The notes under the pieces were generated by a model that ran no database searches, was not told where the DNA came from, and saw only the letters and a program-made list of their open reading frames with translations. A DNA stretch of 64,000 nucleotides from Ruminiclostridium hungatei (GTDB lineage Bacteria; Bacillota; Clostridia; Acetivibrionales; DSM-1351): assembly GCF_002051585.1 (NCBI RefSeq), contig NZ_MZGX01000001.1:62001-126000 (forward strand). Reading direction: 5' to 3'. The position numbers and the translations under genes were made by a program. Below, one piece after another: positions 1-8,541 of the stretch; the stretch's first letter is position 1; each line of letters opens with the position of its first letter.

Positions 1-1
1 C

Positions 2-1108
2 AAATCCATATTGGAGGCGGCCAGTCATAAAATAGGACTCATTGGCACTGTGTCCAATCTTATAGGACAGGAAATATTGTACACCTCCAGAACCACGCCT
101 GAATCCTATGATCTTCAAAGCCTGTTCAATGATATGGTGGAAAAAGAGGTGGATACGACAGTCATGGAGGTGTCCTCCCAGGGGCTGGAACTCCACAGGG
201 TGGCAAAATGCGACTTTGATGTAGGGGTATTTACCAACTTTTCACGGGATCACATCGGGCCAAAAGAGCATGCCACCCTTGAAGAATACTTCAATGCAAA
301 GGCAAAGCTTTTCAATATGTGCAAGCAAGCGGTCATAAACATAGACAATGAGCACGGCAGAAAAATGGCTGAACTTGCCAGGTGCAGGGTTTATACCTAT
401 GGCCTTGGGGAAAATGCAGATATCAGGGCTACTGATATAATAAAAAAGACAGCCTACACCTACTTCAAACTGACCACTCCCTGGGGGAATACCGAGATAG
501 AGACAAATCTTCAGGGTGAGTTCAACATATCAAATGCTTTAGCTGCCATAGGCTCCTGCTGCCTAATACCTGGAATAACTCTTGAACATGTAAGGGCCGG
601 TCTTGCAAGGGTAAATGTTCCGGGGAGAATGGAAGCGGTGACCACCGGAGGAAACTATTCGGTGCTGATAGATTATGCACACACTCCCGACAGCCTTGAA
701 AAGGTTTTGTCAACAGTTAAGGAATTTGCCCATGGCAGGGTGGTAAGCCTGTTTGGGTGCGGCGGAGACAGAGACAGGGGCAAGCGGCCGGAAATGGGAG
801 CTATTTCGGGAAATATAGCGGATTTTACCGTAATAACCTCTGACAACCCCAGAACCGAAGAGCCTGAGAGAATAATCAACGATATTGAAGTTGGTATTCA
901 AAAAACCAACGGAAAATATGTTAAAATCACTGACAGAAGGCAGGCAATAAAATTTGCACTTGAAAATGCTCTGGATGGAGATATAATTATTTTGGCGGGT
1001 AAAGGCCATGAAACCTACCAGCAGTTTAAAGACAATACCATTCATTTTGATGAGCGGGAAGTTGTCGCGGAGCTGATAGAAGAATTAAAAGAGGCTGGAA
1101 GGAGATAA
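2..1108 (+). CDS. murE: UDP-MurNAc-L-Ala-D-Glu:meso-diaminopimelate ligase MurE, partial (5' end outside window)
   Basis: Cytoplasmic Mur ligase that adds meso-diaminopimelate to UDP-MurNAc-dipeptide in peptidoglycan precursor synthesis. The frame is already open at base 2, so the gene is cut by the window edge; 368 residues are visible and roughly 120 N-terminal ones, including the P-loop, are missing. Visible family marks are the central ligase block (MEVSSQGLELHR, TNFSRDHIG), the C-terminal domain start (VPGRMEAV, IDYAHTPDSLE) and the DNPR motif near nt 842, which is the known specificity signature for diaminopimelate rather than lysine. It ends 2 bases before murF, so the two are surely cotranscribed. 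The TTG at 11 is an internal codon, not a start. Confidence 0.96.
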   Translation, partial: KSILEAASHKIGLIGTVSNLIGQEILYTSRTTPESYDLQSLFNDMVEKEVDTTVMEVSSQGLELHRVAKCDFDVGVFTNFSRDHIGPKEHATLEEYFNAKAKLFNMCKQAVINIDNEHGRKMAELARCRVYTYGLGENADIRATDIIKKTAYTYFKLTTPWGNTEIETNLQGEFNISNALAAIGSCCLIPGITLEHVRAGLARVNVPGRMEAVTTGGNYSVLIDYAHTPDSLEKVLSTVKEFAHGRVVSLFGCGGDRDRGKRPEMGAISGNIADFTVITSDNPRTEEPERIINDIEVGIQKTNGKYVKITDRRQAIKFALENALDGDIIILAGKGHETYQQFKDNTIHFDEREVVAELIEELKEAGRR

Positions 1109-1110
1109 AG

Positions 1111-2502
1111 ATGGTAGCTTTTGACTGTGCGGAACTTATGGAGGCGGTTGGCGGAAAGCTGCTCTGGGGTCAAACAGAAAAAGCCTTTTGCGGCATTACC
1201 ACCGATTCCAGAAAGGTTGAAAAGGATAATCTTTTTATACCCTTGATAGGTGAAAAGTTTGACGGCCATGATTATATAGAGCAGTGTTTTGACGCCGGGG
1301 CAGCAATCTGCCTGACTCAAAACCCCATACCTGAGAGAAAGGACAGAAGTGCCATACTTGTAAGTGACACTTCCAAGGCACTTAGGGATATTGCCACCTG
1401 GCACAGAAACAAATATAATATACCTGTTATAGGTATAACCGGAAGTGTTGGAAAGACAAGTACCAAGGACATGGTAGCCTGTGTTCTGTCAAAAAGCTAT
1501 GAAGTTCTGAAAACCCAGGGCAATTTTAACAATGAAATCGGCCTTCCTCTCACCTTGCTCAATCTTGAAGCACGACACCAGGCTGCGGTCATAGAGATGG
1601 GCATGAGCGGTTTTGGTGAAATAAGCAGGCTTACTGCGGCAGCACAGCCTGAAGTTGCCGTTATAACCAATATTGGTGTTTCTCACATTGAAAAGCTTGG
1701 CTCACAGCAGGGGATTCTTGCAGCAAAGCTGGAGATTCTTGAAGGTCTTAAACAGTGGGGGCTTGTAGTCCTTAACGGTGATGACCCGCTGCTGAAGGCC
1801 TTGAGCGGAAAGCTGGGTTTCAGGACCGTATTCTACGGTATGGAAGCAGGTCTTGATTATTGTGCACAAGACTACCGTTCCCTGGGTGAGAGCGGCACGG
1901 AATTCAGTATAGTAATTGAGGGCTCGAAATACCAGGTGAAAGTGCCTGTGCCGGGCATACATAATGTATATAATGCCCTGGCGGCCATAGCAGTGGGGCT
2001 TGAAATGAAAATACCCATGAATGCCATTGTGGAAGGGATAGCTCAATTCAGCCCGGGAAATATGCGTCAGAATATAATAGGACATAGGGGCCTTAAAATC
2101 ATAAATGATACTTATAATGCCAGTCCTCAATCCATGCAGGCTGCAATAAGCGTGCTGGAGGAGCTGTCTGCAAAAACAAGGGGAATAGCAGTTCTTGGAG
2201 ATATGCTCGAAATGGGGGCTGTATCCAGTGAACAACATTACTCGGTGGGTAATTTTATCAAGGATAAAAAAATAAGCATTCTTATAACAGTTGGAAATGA
2301 CTCCGGAAATATCCTGCAGGCTGTTGCGGATTCAGGCAATTCAGCCATCAGCCTGCGACACTTTGAAGACAATTCCCATGCTCTTGATTATTTAAAGAGT
2401 ATTGTAAAACAAGGGGACTATATACTTATAAAAGGTTCAAGAGGTATGAAAATGGAGCAGATTGCTGAAGGCTTGCTGACGCTTCAGACTGTTCCGGAAT
2501 AA
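1111..2502 (+). CDS. murF: UDP-MurNAc-tripeptide:D-Ala-D-Ala ligase MurF
   Basis: Adds the D-Ala-D-Ala dipeptide to UDP-MurNAc-tripeptide, the last cytoplasmic step before lipid I. The 463-residue length is normal for the family. The N-terminal substrate domain (residues 1-100) carries ITTDSRKV, the ATP P-loop is GSVGKTST at 111-118, followed by the NNEIGLP stretch and the central-domain EMGMSGFGEI; NDTYNASPQSM marks the start of the C-terminal domain. It starts with ATG at 1111 after an AGGAG within the murE tail (about 1099) and is followed at 20 bases by mraY. Nothing is odd in the protein. Confidence 0.97.
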   Translation: MVAFDCAELMEAVGGKLLWGQTEKAFCGITTDSRKVEKDNLFIPLIGEKFDGHDYIEQCFDAGAAICLTQNPIPERKDRSAILVSDTSKALRDIATWHRNKYNIPVIGITGSVGKTSTKDMVACVLSKSYEVLKTQGNFNNEIGLPLTLLNLEARHQAAVIEMGMSGFGEISRLTAAAQPEVAVITNIGVSHIEKLGSQQGILAAKLEILEGLKQWGLVVLNGDDPLLKALSGKLGFRTVFYGMEAGLDYCAQDYRSLGESGTEFSIVIEGSKYQVKVPVPGIHNVYNALAAIAVGLEMKIPMNAIVEGIAQFSPGNMRQNIIGHRGLKIINDTYNASPQSMQAAISVLEELSAKTRGIAVLGDMLEMGAVSSEQHYSVGNFIKDKKISILITVGNDSGNILQAVADSGNSAISLRHFEDNSHALDYLKSIVKQGDYILIKGSRGMKMEQIAEGLLTLQTVPE

Positions 2503-2521
2503 AAAACAGGGGGAAGTTCTA

Positions 2522-3505
2522 TTGCTTACTTTTTCGTTAACATCAGAGCATATTATTGCCTTTGCGGCGGCGTTCGTGCTGGCTATTATTGCAGGCCCCA
2601 TACTGATTCCATTCCTGAGAAGACTTAAGTTTGGACAGACAGTAAGGGACGACGGGCCGCAATCTCACCTTAAAAAAATGGGTACGCCTACTATCGGGGG
2701 ACTGATATTTCTTGTGCCCGTTTCAGGGGTGGCATTGTACTATTCACAGAAATATCCTGAGATTATCCCGATTTTGCTGGCAACACTGGGATTTGGTGCA
2801 GTGGGCTTTATAGATGACTTTATCAAGGTTGTCAAAAAGCGTAAGGATGGGCTTTATGCAGGCCAGAAAACCTTTTTGCAGCTTCTGGTATGTGTATCCT
2901 TTGCTTTCTATGTTATCAGGTTTACCGAAGCAGGAAGTTCAATAGTCATCCCTTTTACCAATTTTGTTGTGCAACCCTGGCTGTACTTTTTATTTATAGT
3001 AGTATTCATGTACTTTTTTACCAATGCAGTAAACATAACTGATGGGTTGGACGGCTTGTGCGCAGGAATTACTCTTGTGGTAGCTATTTATTTTACAATA
3101 GTTTCGCTGTCCAACAGTGAGTGGGGCTACATAAAGGTATTTGCGGCAGCTATAGCCGGGGGATGTCTGGGTTTTCTGGCCTTCAACATTCATCCTGCAA
3201 AGGTATTTATGGGAGATACGGGAAGTCTTGCCTTAGGTGGTGCTCTGACAGCTATAGTTGTTATGATGAGGCTGCCTCTGATTTTATTCGTCGTAGGGGG
3301 AATATACCTTATAGAGGCCTTGTCCGTGATACTTCAGGTTGCCTCCTTTAAGCTTACCGGCAGGAGAATATTCAAAATGGCACCCATTCACCACCACTTT
3401 GAACTCAAAGGCTGGAAAGAGACCAAGGTTGTGGCGGTGTTTATATTAACCACAGTCATACTGGCTATTGCGTCTCTATTTATTGTAAGCATGGGGACAT
3501 ACTAG
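2522..3505 (+). CDS. mraY: phospho-MurNAc-pentapeptide transferase MraY
   Basis: Integral membrane enzyme that transfers phospho-MurNAc-pentapeptide to undecaprenyl phosphate to make lipid I. The 327-residue protein has about ten hydrophobic segments, the DDFIK Mg-binding loop (near residue 100), the NAVNITDGLDGL motif and the cytoplasmic MAPIHHHFELKGW signature near the C-terminus. The start is TTG at 2522 preceded by AGGGGGAAG at the proper distance, so translation begins with a weak codon. In most Firmicutes murD follows here; instead an 81-base spacer leads to ftsW. Confidence 0.97.
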   Translation: MLTFSLTSEHIIAFAAAFVLAIIAGPILIPFLRRLKFGQTVRDDGPQSHLKKMGTPTIGGLIFLVPVSGVALYYSQKYPEIIPILLATLGFGAVGFIDDFIKVVKKRKDGLYAGQKTFLQLLVCVSFAFYVIRFTEAGSSIVIPFTNFVVQPWLYFLFIVVFMYFFTNAVNITDGLDGLCAGITLVVAIYFTIVSLSNSEWGYIKVFAAAIAGGCLGFLAFNIHPAKVFMGDTGSLALGGALTAIVVMMRLPLILFVVGGIYLIEALSVILQVASFKLTGRRIFKMAPIHHHFELKGWKETKVVAVFILTTVILAIASLFIVSMGTY

Positions 3506-3537
3506 TGGTCTGTTGAACTGGAATTAATAGGCCGGTA

Positions 3538-3562
3538 ATTTCATATAATCAGAATATGAAAT
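3538..3562 (+). other. small inverted repeat between mraY and ftsW
   Basis: ATTTCATAT and ATATGAAAT form a 9-bp perfect stem with a 7-base loop, in the 81-base spacer between mraY and the ftsW ribosome binding site. It has no T tract, so it is not a convincing terminator; it could be a processing or stability hairpin in the operon transcript. It sits where murD is normally found. Confidence 0.4.
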
Positions 3563-3586
3563 ACGGGGTAAGGCTGGAGGAAGTTA

Positions 3587-4699
3587 ATGAAAAACAAAAA
3601 TAAAAAGCCTTTTGACTTTTGGATATTTGCAGCGGTAATACTGCTGCTTTCTCTGGGTACCATCATGGTATTCAGTTCAAGCTATTATGTTTCTGTAAAG
3701 CAGGTTGGAAATTCATTCAGCATGATCAAGCCGCAACTGCTGTATATGCTTATAAGCATCCTGGTACTTGTGGCTACTATGAACTATGATTACCGCAGAT
3801 GGGGAAAGATTTCTCCCATACTGCTTATGGGCAGCATCGGGCTGCTTATCCTGGTGCTCATTCCGGGAGTGGGAAAGGAGCTGAACGGAGCTCAAAGATG
3901 GCTGGGAGTGGGAAATAAAACCTTTCAGCCATCCGAATTGGCTAAGCTGTCGCTGATAATGTTTCTGTCCTTCAGCCTTTCCAAACGCAGGGATGCCTTG
4001 CAATCCTTCACTAAAGGCTTATTGCCTTATCTTGCGCTTATAGGTTTTATATGCGGTCTTGTAGTAATTGAACCCCATCTGAGCGGAACGATTATTATAG
4101 CTTTGACCGGTTTTATAGTATTGTTTTGCGGAGGGGCCAAAATTTCACATTTTGTGGCGCTGGCGATTCCTGTAATAGTGGCGGGGGTTGGGGCCATTCT
4201 GGTAGCACCCTATAGATTTGACAGGGTTAAAGCCTGGCTCGATCCCTTTGAATATAAAATGAACGAGGGCTGGCAGATAGTAAATTCACTGCTGGCAATA
4301 GGCTCAGGGGGCTTGTTCGGCAGAGGGCTGGGCCAGAGCATGCAGAAATACCTGTATATTCCCGAGCCCTATAATGACTATATATTTGCTGTATTGGCAG
4401 AAGAACTGGGTTTCCTGGGTTCTGTGGTGGTATTGATTTTATTTCTGGTATTCATATGGAGGGGTATAAAGGTTGCAATGAACGCACCGGATGTCTTTGG
4501 CAGCCTGATGGCTATAGGCATTACCTCTCTTATAGGAGTACAGGCTTTGTTCAACGTGGCGGTTGTAACAAACTCCATCCCATCCACGGGTATTTCGCTT
4601 CCCTTTTTCAGTGCGGGAGGCACCTCGCTTATATTTTTAATGTTTGGTGTTGGGATTTTGCTGAATATATCCAGGTATTCAAATTATGAGCGTTTTTAG
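3587..4699 (+). CDS. ftsW: FtsW/RodA/SpoVE-family peptidoglycan glycosyltransferase
   Basis: Ten-span SEDS protein that polymerises lipid II, acting with a class B penicillin-binding protein at the septum or, in the SpoVE version, in spore cortex synthesis. The 370-residue sequence has the family marks GAQRWL (near residue 102), FQPSELAKL, the large loop after YRFDRVKAWLDPF, the IGSGGLFGRGLGQS stretch and the C-terminal GISLPFFSAGGTS. Start ATG 3587 follows GGAGGAAG. Location in a mur cluster supports a division or sporulation role, but the sequence alone does not separate FtsW from SpoVE. The 347 bases after it hold the structured element copy 1. Confidence 0.94.
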   Translation: MKNKNKKPFDFWIFAAVILLLSLGTIMVFSSSYYVSVKQVGNSFSMIKPQLLYMLISILVLVATMNYDYRRWGKISPILLMGSIGLLILVLIPGVGKELNGAQRWLGVGNKTFQPSELAKLSLIMFLSFSLSKRRDALQSFTKGLLPYLALIGFICGLVVIEPHLSGTIIIALTGFIVLFCGGAKISHFVALAIPVIVAGVGAILVAPYRFDRVKAWLDPFEYKMNEGWQIVNSLLAIGSGGLFGRGLGQSMQKYLYIPEPYNDYIFAVLAEELGFLGSVVVLILFLVFIWRGIKVAMNAPDVFGSLMAIGITSLIGVQALFNVAVVTNSIPSTGISLPFFSAGGTSLIFLMFGVGILLNISRYSNYERF

Positions 4700-4742
4700 G
4701 CGAAGCTTGATTTTTTGCCTTTTGCAGTTTTATGGATATAAT

Positions 4743-5006
4743 TTAACCCGTTGTGCCAGTTAATAAAGACATTAAGAGGCAAGTTTGCAATTCACGTGAG
4801 GACGACTTTAAAGAAATGCGCAGTATGATTAAAAGCTTTTGCTGAAATTGTAGGCTTTCAGCATGCTGCGACGGCTAAAAAGGCATGCCGAAAGGTATTA
4901 CAATTTCGCCAAAAGCGTTATATACAAGCATTTATTTGAAGCTTGTCCGGGAGTGAATAGCATTCTCTTCCTGTTATCACATTTTCAATTAGCACAACAG
5001 GTTAAT
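4743..5006 (+). repeat. structured dispersed element, copy 1 (candidate ncRNA or structured leader) upstream of murG
   Basis: This stretch between ftsW and murG is related to 11430-11757 on the minus strand. Two blocks are identical in the copies: 49 nt at 4793-4841 and 30 nt at 4911-4940. The ends pair (TTAACCCGTTGTGC at 4743-4756 with GCACAACAGGTTAA at 4993-5006). A long inner helix pairs GCTTTTGCTGAAATTG (about 4835-4850) and CTTTCAGCATGC (4854-4865) with GCATGCCGAAAG and CAATTTCGCCAAAAGC (4883-4916). GGACGA at 4800-4805 can pair with TTGTCC at 4943-4948. The element ends 40 bases before the murG start. It contains no credible gene; the open frame at 4863-5045 is a by-product. Function unknown. 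Confidence 0.8.
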
Positions 5007-5046
5007 TTAAAACAGCACGATAAAAAAAGGGTCACGGAGGTATAAG

Positions 5047-6144
5047 GTGAAGGTACTCATAGCAGGCGGCGGGACAGGAGGGCATATAAATCCCGGACTG
5101 GCAATAGCAAAACACATAATGAAAAAAAATCCTTCTGCAGAAATAACTTTTGTCGGAACCAAAAAAGGTCTTGAGACCAAGCTTGTTCCAAGAGAAGGCT
5201 TCACTCTTGAAACAATAACTGTGAGAGGCTTCAAAAGAAAGCTGTCCCTTGATACTGTGCTGGCACTCAAGGAGCTTGCCCAGAGCTTTTTTCAAGCTTC
5301 AAGGCTGATAAAGAAAGTGAGGCCGGATGTGGTAATAGGCACAGGAGGCTATGTATGCGGGCCGGTATTATATGTTGCTGCGAAAAAAGGCATACCCACA
5401 CTGATACATGAATCAAATGCCTTTCCCGGCGTTACCAACAGGCTGCTGGAAAGATATGTGAATTATGTAGCCATTAGTTTCAAGGATGCGGAAAAGTACT
5501 TTAAAAACAAGGAAAAGCTTGTCCATACGGGGAATCCTGTAAGGCAGGAGCTGATGAATACAAATCGTGAGGCAGTGTTGAAGAAGCTGGATATAGTGGA
5601 AGGAAAGCCTTTGCTTGTGGCAATGGGCGGCAGCAGGGGTGCGAGAAAGATCAATGAGACGGTGGTGGAAATGCTGAATACCCGTTTTAAGGGTGAATTC
5701 AACCTAATTTTTGCAACCGGGGAGGCTCAGTTTAACGACATAAATCTTTCGGTTTGCCTGGATGAAAAATACAAGAAAATGGTTAAGGTAGTCCCGTACA
5801 TATATGAGGTGGGACAGGTATATGCCGCCAGCGACCTGATGATTTGCCGGGCCGGAGCCATTACCATAAGCGAGCTGCAGACCATGGGAATTCCATCTCT
5901 TTTGATACCTTCGCCTTATGTGACGGCCAACCACCAGGAGCACAATGCCCGCTCCCTGGAAAAGGACGGCGGCGCGGTGGTAATACTGGAAAATGAGCTC
6001 AATGCGGATATTTTATATAACAGTATCATTAAGCTGATTTCAAATAGGGATGTTCTTAACAGGATGGCGGCTGATGCCACCAAAAACAGGATAATTGATT
6101 CTGGTGAGAAAATTTATTCACTGGTGGAGAATATGTGCAAGTGA
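5047..6144 (+). CDS. murG: lipid II synthase MurG (UDP-GlcNAc:MurNAc-pentapeptide-PP-undecaprenol GlcNAc transferase)
   Basis: Peripheral membrane GT28 glycosyltransferase that converts lipid I to lipid II on the inner membrane face. The 365-residue protein opens with the GGGTGGH loop (residues 7-13), then VIGTGGYVCGPV, HESNAFPGVTNR and the C-terminal UDP-GlcNAc site AGAITISEL and PSPYVTANHQEHNA. The start is GTG at 5047 with GGAGG ten bases before it. It follows the structured element copy 1 rather than murD or ftsW directly. No murC, murB or ftsQ follows; the next gene is a pyrimidine permease behind its own promoter, so the cell wall cluster ends here. Confidence 0.97.
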   Translation: MKVLIAGGGTGGHINPGLAIAKHIMKKNPSAEITFVGTKKGLETKLVPREGFTLETITVRGFKRKLSLDTVLALKELAQSFFQASRLIKKVRPDVVIGTGGYVCGPVLYVAAKKGIPTLIHESNAFPGVTNRLLERYVNYVAISFKDAEKYFKNKEKLVHTGNPVRQELMNTNREAVLKKLDIVEGKPLLVAMGGSRGARKINETVVEMLNTRFKGEFNLIFATGEAQFNDINLSVCLDEKYKKMVKVVPYIYEVGQVYAASDLMICRAGAITISELQTMGIPSLLIPSPYVTANHQEHNARSLEKDGGAVVILENELNADILYNSIIKLISNRDVLNRMAADATKNRIIDSGEKIYSLVENMCK

Positions 6145-6227
6145 TTTTGCAGCCGGCGAGGGATGCGGAGCCAAGGTGGACAGGCCATATTGTTTGGTCT
6201 GCGGCACAAAATTTTTTAGATATTTTG

Positions 6228-6257
6228 TAGACATTTGGTGAATACTTGTGATATACT
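6228..6257 (+). promoter_or_regulatory. sigma-A-type promoter for the pyrimidine permease
   Basis: TAGACA at 6228-6233 and TATACT at 6252-6257 are separated by 18 bases and lie just before the PyrR-type leader. The -35 is imperfect. Together with the leader it implies that transcription starts near 6264, leaving a leader of about 190 nt before the permease ATG. Confidence 0.5.
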
Positions 6258-6285
6258 TGTGTGCGGATAAAAAAACTTTTAAATT

Positions 6286-6427
6286 AGTCCAGAGAGGCTA
6301 GTAAGGGTATATAAGTACTTTTGTGCACTCGTATGGGATTAGGGATGTACAGAGGTATGGGGAATAGTTTGTCACTATTTGATGAAACCCGACCTTGCTG
6401 CGCCAACAGGCAGTAAGGTTTTTTTAT
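6286..6427 (+). promoter_or_regulatory. PyrR-type transcription attenuator of the pyrimidine permease
   Basis: AGTCCAGAGAGGCT at 6286-6299 matches the conserved PyrR-binding anti-antiterminator loop of Firmicute pyr leaders (purine-rich UCCAGAGAGGCU). About 90 nt downstream lies an intrinsic terminator: ACCTTGCTGC at 6392-6401 pairs with GCAGTAAGGT at 6410-6419 and is followed by eight T. Known mechanism: PyrR with UMP binds the first element and favours the terminator. The gene after it is a uracil/xanthine-type permease, as expected. PyrR itself is not in the window. Confidence 0.85.
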
Positions 6428-6456
6428 TTCAAAAAAATAATAGGGGGATTTATACA

Positions 6457-7839
6457 ATGAAGTATTCCAGACCCGTAATTCAGGTTGAAGAAAAAGTTCC
6501 ATTTCTTAAGGCACTTCCGCTTAGCTTTCAGCACTTGTTCGCAATGTTCAGCGCGTCAGTCCTGGTTCCTTTTTTATTTAACAGCTATGCCAGGGATCAT
6601 TTCCTGGGAGGTTTGAAATTAACAGTTGCCCAGTTGAATGCAGATCAACTGGCACAGTACAACAGCATTCAGGTTATCGACCCTGCACTGGTGCTTTTGC
6701 TCAATGGTATAGGCACACTGCTGTATCTTTTCATTTGCAAGGGAAAGGCTCCTGCATTCCTTGGTTCAAGCTTTGCATTCCTATCACCTACTGCTGCAAT
6801 AATACAAGCATCCTCAGATTATGCAGACAATTTCTCCAAGGCGTTAGGCGGTTATATAGCATGTGGACTTGTATTCATAATTGTGGCCCTAATAATAGGA
6901 AAAGTAGGTACCCGCTGGCTGGATATAGTACTTCCTCCCGCAGCAATGGGACCTATAGTGGCTCTTATCGGTCTTGAGCTGTCAGGCACTGCCGCAGGTA
7001 TGGCAAAGTTGTTTCCAAATGCTGACGGCAGTTTTGATACCAAAGGTATTATTATAGCTCTGGTTACCTTGGGAGTGTTGGTAATAGGCAACCTCTGCTT
7101 CAGAGGCTTCCTGTCGGTTATCCCCATTTTGCTGGCTGTTATGGTGGGCTATGGATTATCGGCTGCTATGGGATATGTCCAGTATGAAAAGGTAGTTGAG
7201 GCAACCTGGCTGAAACTTCCGGATTTTGTAGTGCCCTCCTTTGATGTTAAGGCAATAATGATATTGGCACCTGCAGCCCTGGTAGTCTTATCGGAGCACA
7301 TAGGTCATTTGTTTGTAACCAGCAATATTGTCGGCAGGGATTTGACAAAAGACCCCGGTCTCCACAGATCCTTATTGGGCGATGGAATATCAACCATGCT
7401 GTCAGGCTTCTGCGGTTCATGTCCAACAACTACCTATGGTGAAAATATGGGTGTTATGGCAATCACAAAGGTATACAGCGTATGGGTTATCGGTGGGGCA
7501 GGCATTATTTCAATAATAATTGCATTCTTTGGCAAATTATCAGGAATCATATCAAGTATACCTGATCCGGTTATGGGCGGTGTCAGCTTGCTGCTGTTCG
7601 GTACAATTGCAGCTTCAGGTATCAGAATGATTGTTGAGGCCAGGATTGATTACAGTAAAGCTAAAAATCTTGTACTTACTGCGTTGGTGTTTGTTATAGG
7701 TATAAGCGGAATATCAATAAATCTCGGTGACAAGGTTCAGCTTAAGGGAATGGTTTTAGCAACCCTTGCAGGTATGGTATTAAGCCTTGTATTCTATATA
7801 CTTGAAAAGCTGAAGCTTACCAATGATGCAGAGGCATGA
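6457..7839 (+). CDS. uraA: NCS2 family uracil permease
   Basis: Membrane symporter that takes up uracil, feeding pyrimidine salvage. The 460-residue protein has about 12-14 hydrophobic segments and the NCS2 marks PLSFQHLFAMF near the N-terminus, the SEHIGHL motif in the central helix, and PTTTYGENMGVMAIT, the uracil-type substrate helix. An upstream in-frame ATG at 6379 lies inside the leader; ATG 6457 is chosen because TAGGGGGA precedes it and homologues begin here. The PyrR-type attenuator in front supports a pyrimidine rather than purine substrate. It is monocistronic and followed by a terminator at 7893. Confidence 0.93.
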   Translation: MKYSRPVIQVEEKVPFLKALPLSFQHLFAMFSASVLVPFLFNSYARDHFLGGLKLTVAQLNADQLAQYNSIQVIDPALVLLLNGIGTLLYLFICKGKAPAFLGSSFAFLSPTAAIIQASSDYADNFSKALGGYIACGLVFIIVALIIGKVGTRWLDIVLPPAAMGPIVALIGLELSGTAAGMAKLFPNADGSFDTKGIIIALVTLGVLVIGNLCFRGFLSVIPILLAVMVGYGLSAAMGYVQYEKVVEATWLKLPDFVVPSFDVKAIMILAPAALVVLSEHIGHLFVTSNIVGRDLTKDPGLHRSLLGDGISTMLSGFCGSCPTTTYGENMGVMAITKVYSVWVIGGAGIISIIIAFFGKLSGIISSIPDPVMGGVSLLLFGTIAASGIRMIVEARIDYSKAKNLVLTALVFVIGISGISINLGDKVQLKGMVLATLAGMVLSLVFYILEKLKLTNDAEA

Positions 7840-7892
7840 GTTTCACAAAACCAGACGTATAAATAACAAAAGCATTATATAAAGCAAATTTT

Positions 7893-7944
7893 GAATGCTC
7901 CTGTGTAGAACTGTTTCAGGCAGTTCCATGCGGGAGCATTTTTT
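7893..7944 (+). terminator. intrinsic terminator after uraA
   Basis: AATGCTCC at 7893-7900 pairs with GGGAGCATT at 7931-7939 and is followed by a run of T. The 30-base loop contains a second small hairpin (GAACTG and CAGTTC). It closes the permease transcript. The rest of the gap to 8139 is AT-rich and shows only the upstream region of the next gene. Confidence 0.8.
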
Positions 7945-8139
7945 ACAGCCTGTATATCTGCTTCCATAGTCACATAAATCCAAAAAAAACTCAAAAAGTA
8001 ATTAATCTTAATATTCTTTACATAATATTCACAGAATTTACAACAATATACATAATATTACTTGTATTAATTATTTTTATATATTATATTATTTATGAAT
8101 TTGTTAAATATTACATAATTTTACAAGGAGGACAATTTT

Positions 8140-8502
8140 ATGTTTGAAATGGAAGTTGATAAACTAAAGAAGGTATTTACCATTGTTGCAGCAGGTTTCT
8201 TTTCCATGCAGGAGGGTATTGATTTCATGAACGAATACAGGTCAAAGGCCGCTCAAATTGTTCCGGAGGAGTATACACTCATAGTTGACGGAAGAGAAGT
8301 AAAAACATCGGCCCAGGATGTTGCCGAACAGCTAAAAAATATGATTATGCTGTATATGAGTGTTCCTTTCAAGAAAAGGATTATTGTTCAGCAGCAGTCG
8401 GCGGTGGCAGCAAGTCAGACAAAGCGGTTAGCCAAAGACATACCAGGTTTTGAGACCATAATATTTGTGGAGTCGACGGAAGAAGCTTTTGCCAAGGCAT
8501 GA
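8140..8502 (+). CDS. small conserved-looking protein of unknown function
   Basis: A 120-residue soluble protein that I do not recognise. AAGGAGGAC at 8124-8132 is a strong ribosome binding site for ATG 8140, and codon use is like that of the neighbours, so it is a real gene. The pattern of alternating short strands and amphipathic helices (KKVFTIVAAGFF, EYTLIVDGREV, a helix at about 65-85, KKRIIVQQQSAVAA, FETIIFVESTEEAF) recalls small alpha/beta STAS-like folds, but this is only an impression. No signal peptide or membrane segment is present. It stands alone on the plus strand and converges with the KAS III-like gene across a structured 158-base spacer. Confidence 0.8.
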   Translation: MFEMEVDKLKKVFTIVAAGFFSMQEGIDFMNEYRSKAAQIVPEEYTLIVDGREVKTSAQDVAEQLKNMIMLYMSVPFKKRIIVQQQSAVAASQTKRLAKDIPGFETIIFVESTEEAFAKA

Positions 8503-8541
8503 TTGCGGTCATATATTGTTGAGAATGCTGTAAAGCATGTG

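Noticed and set aside
4743-5006. Group II intron or known riboswitch
   Set aside because: No GUGYG 5' end or domain V-like hairpin was found, and no match with the common riboswitch cores known to me; a database search is needed.
4863-5045. Plus-strand open frame of 60 codons before murG
   Set aside because: It lies in the structured element, is not conserved in copy 2 (which has insertions) and has no ribosome binding site.
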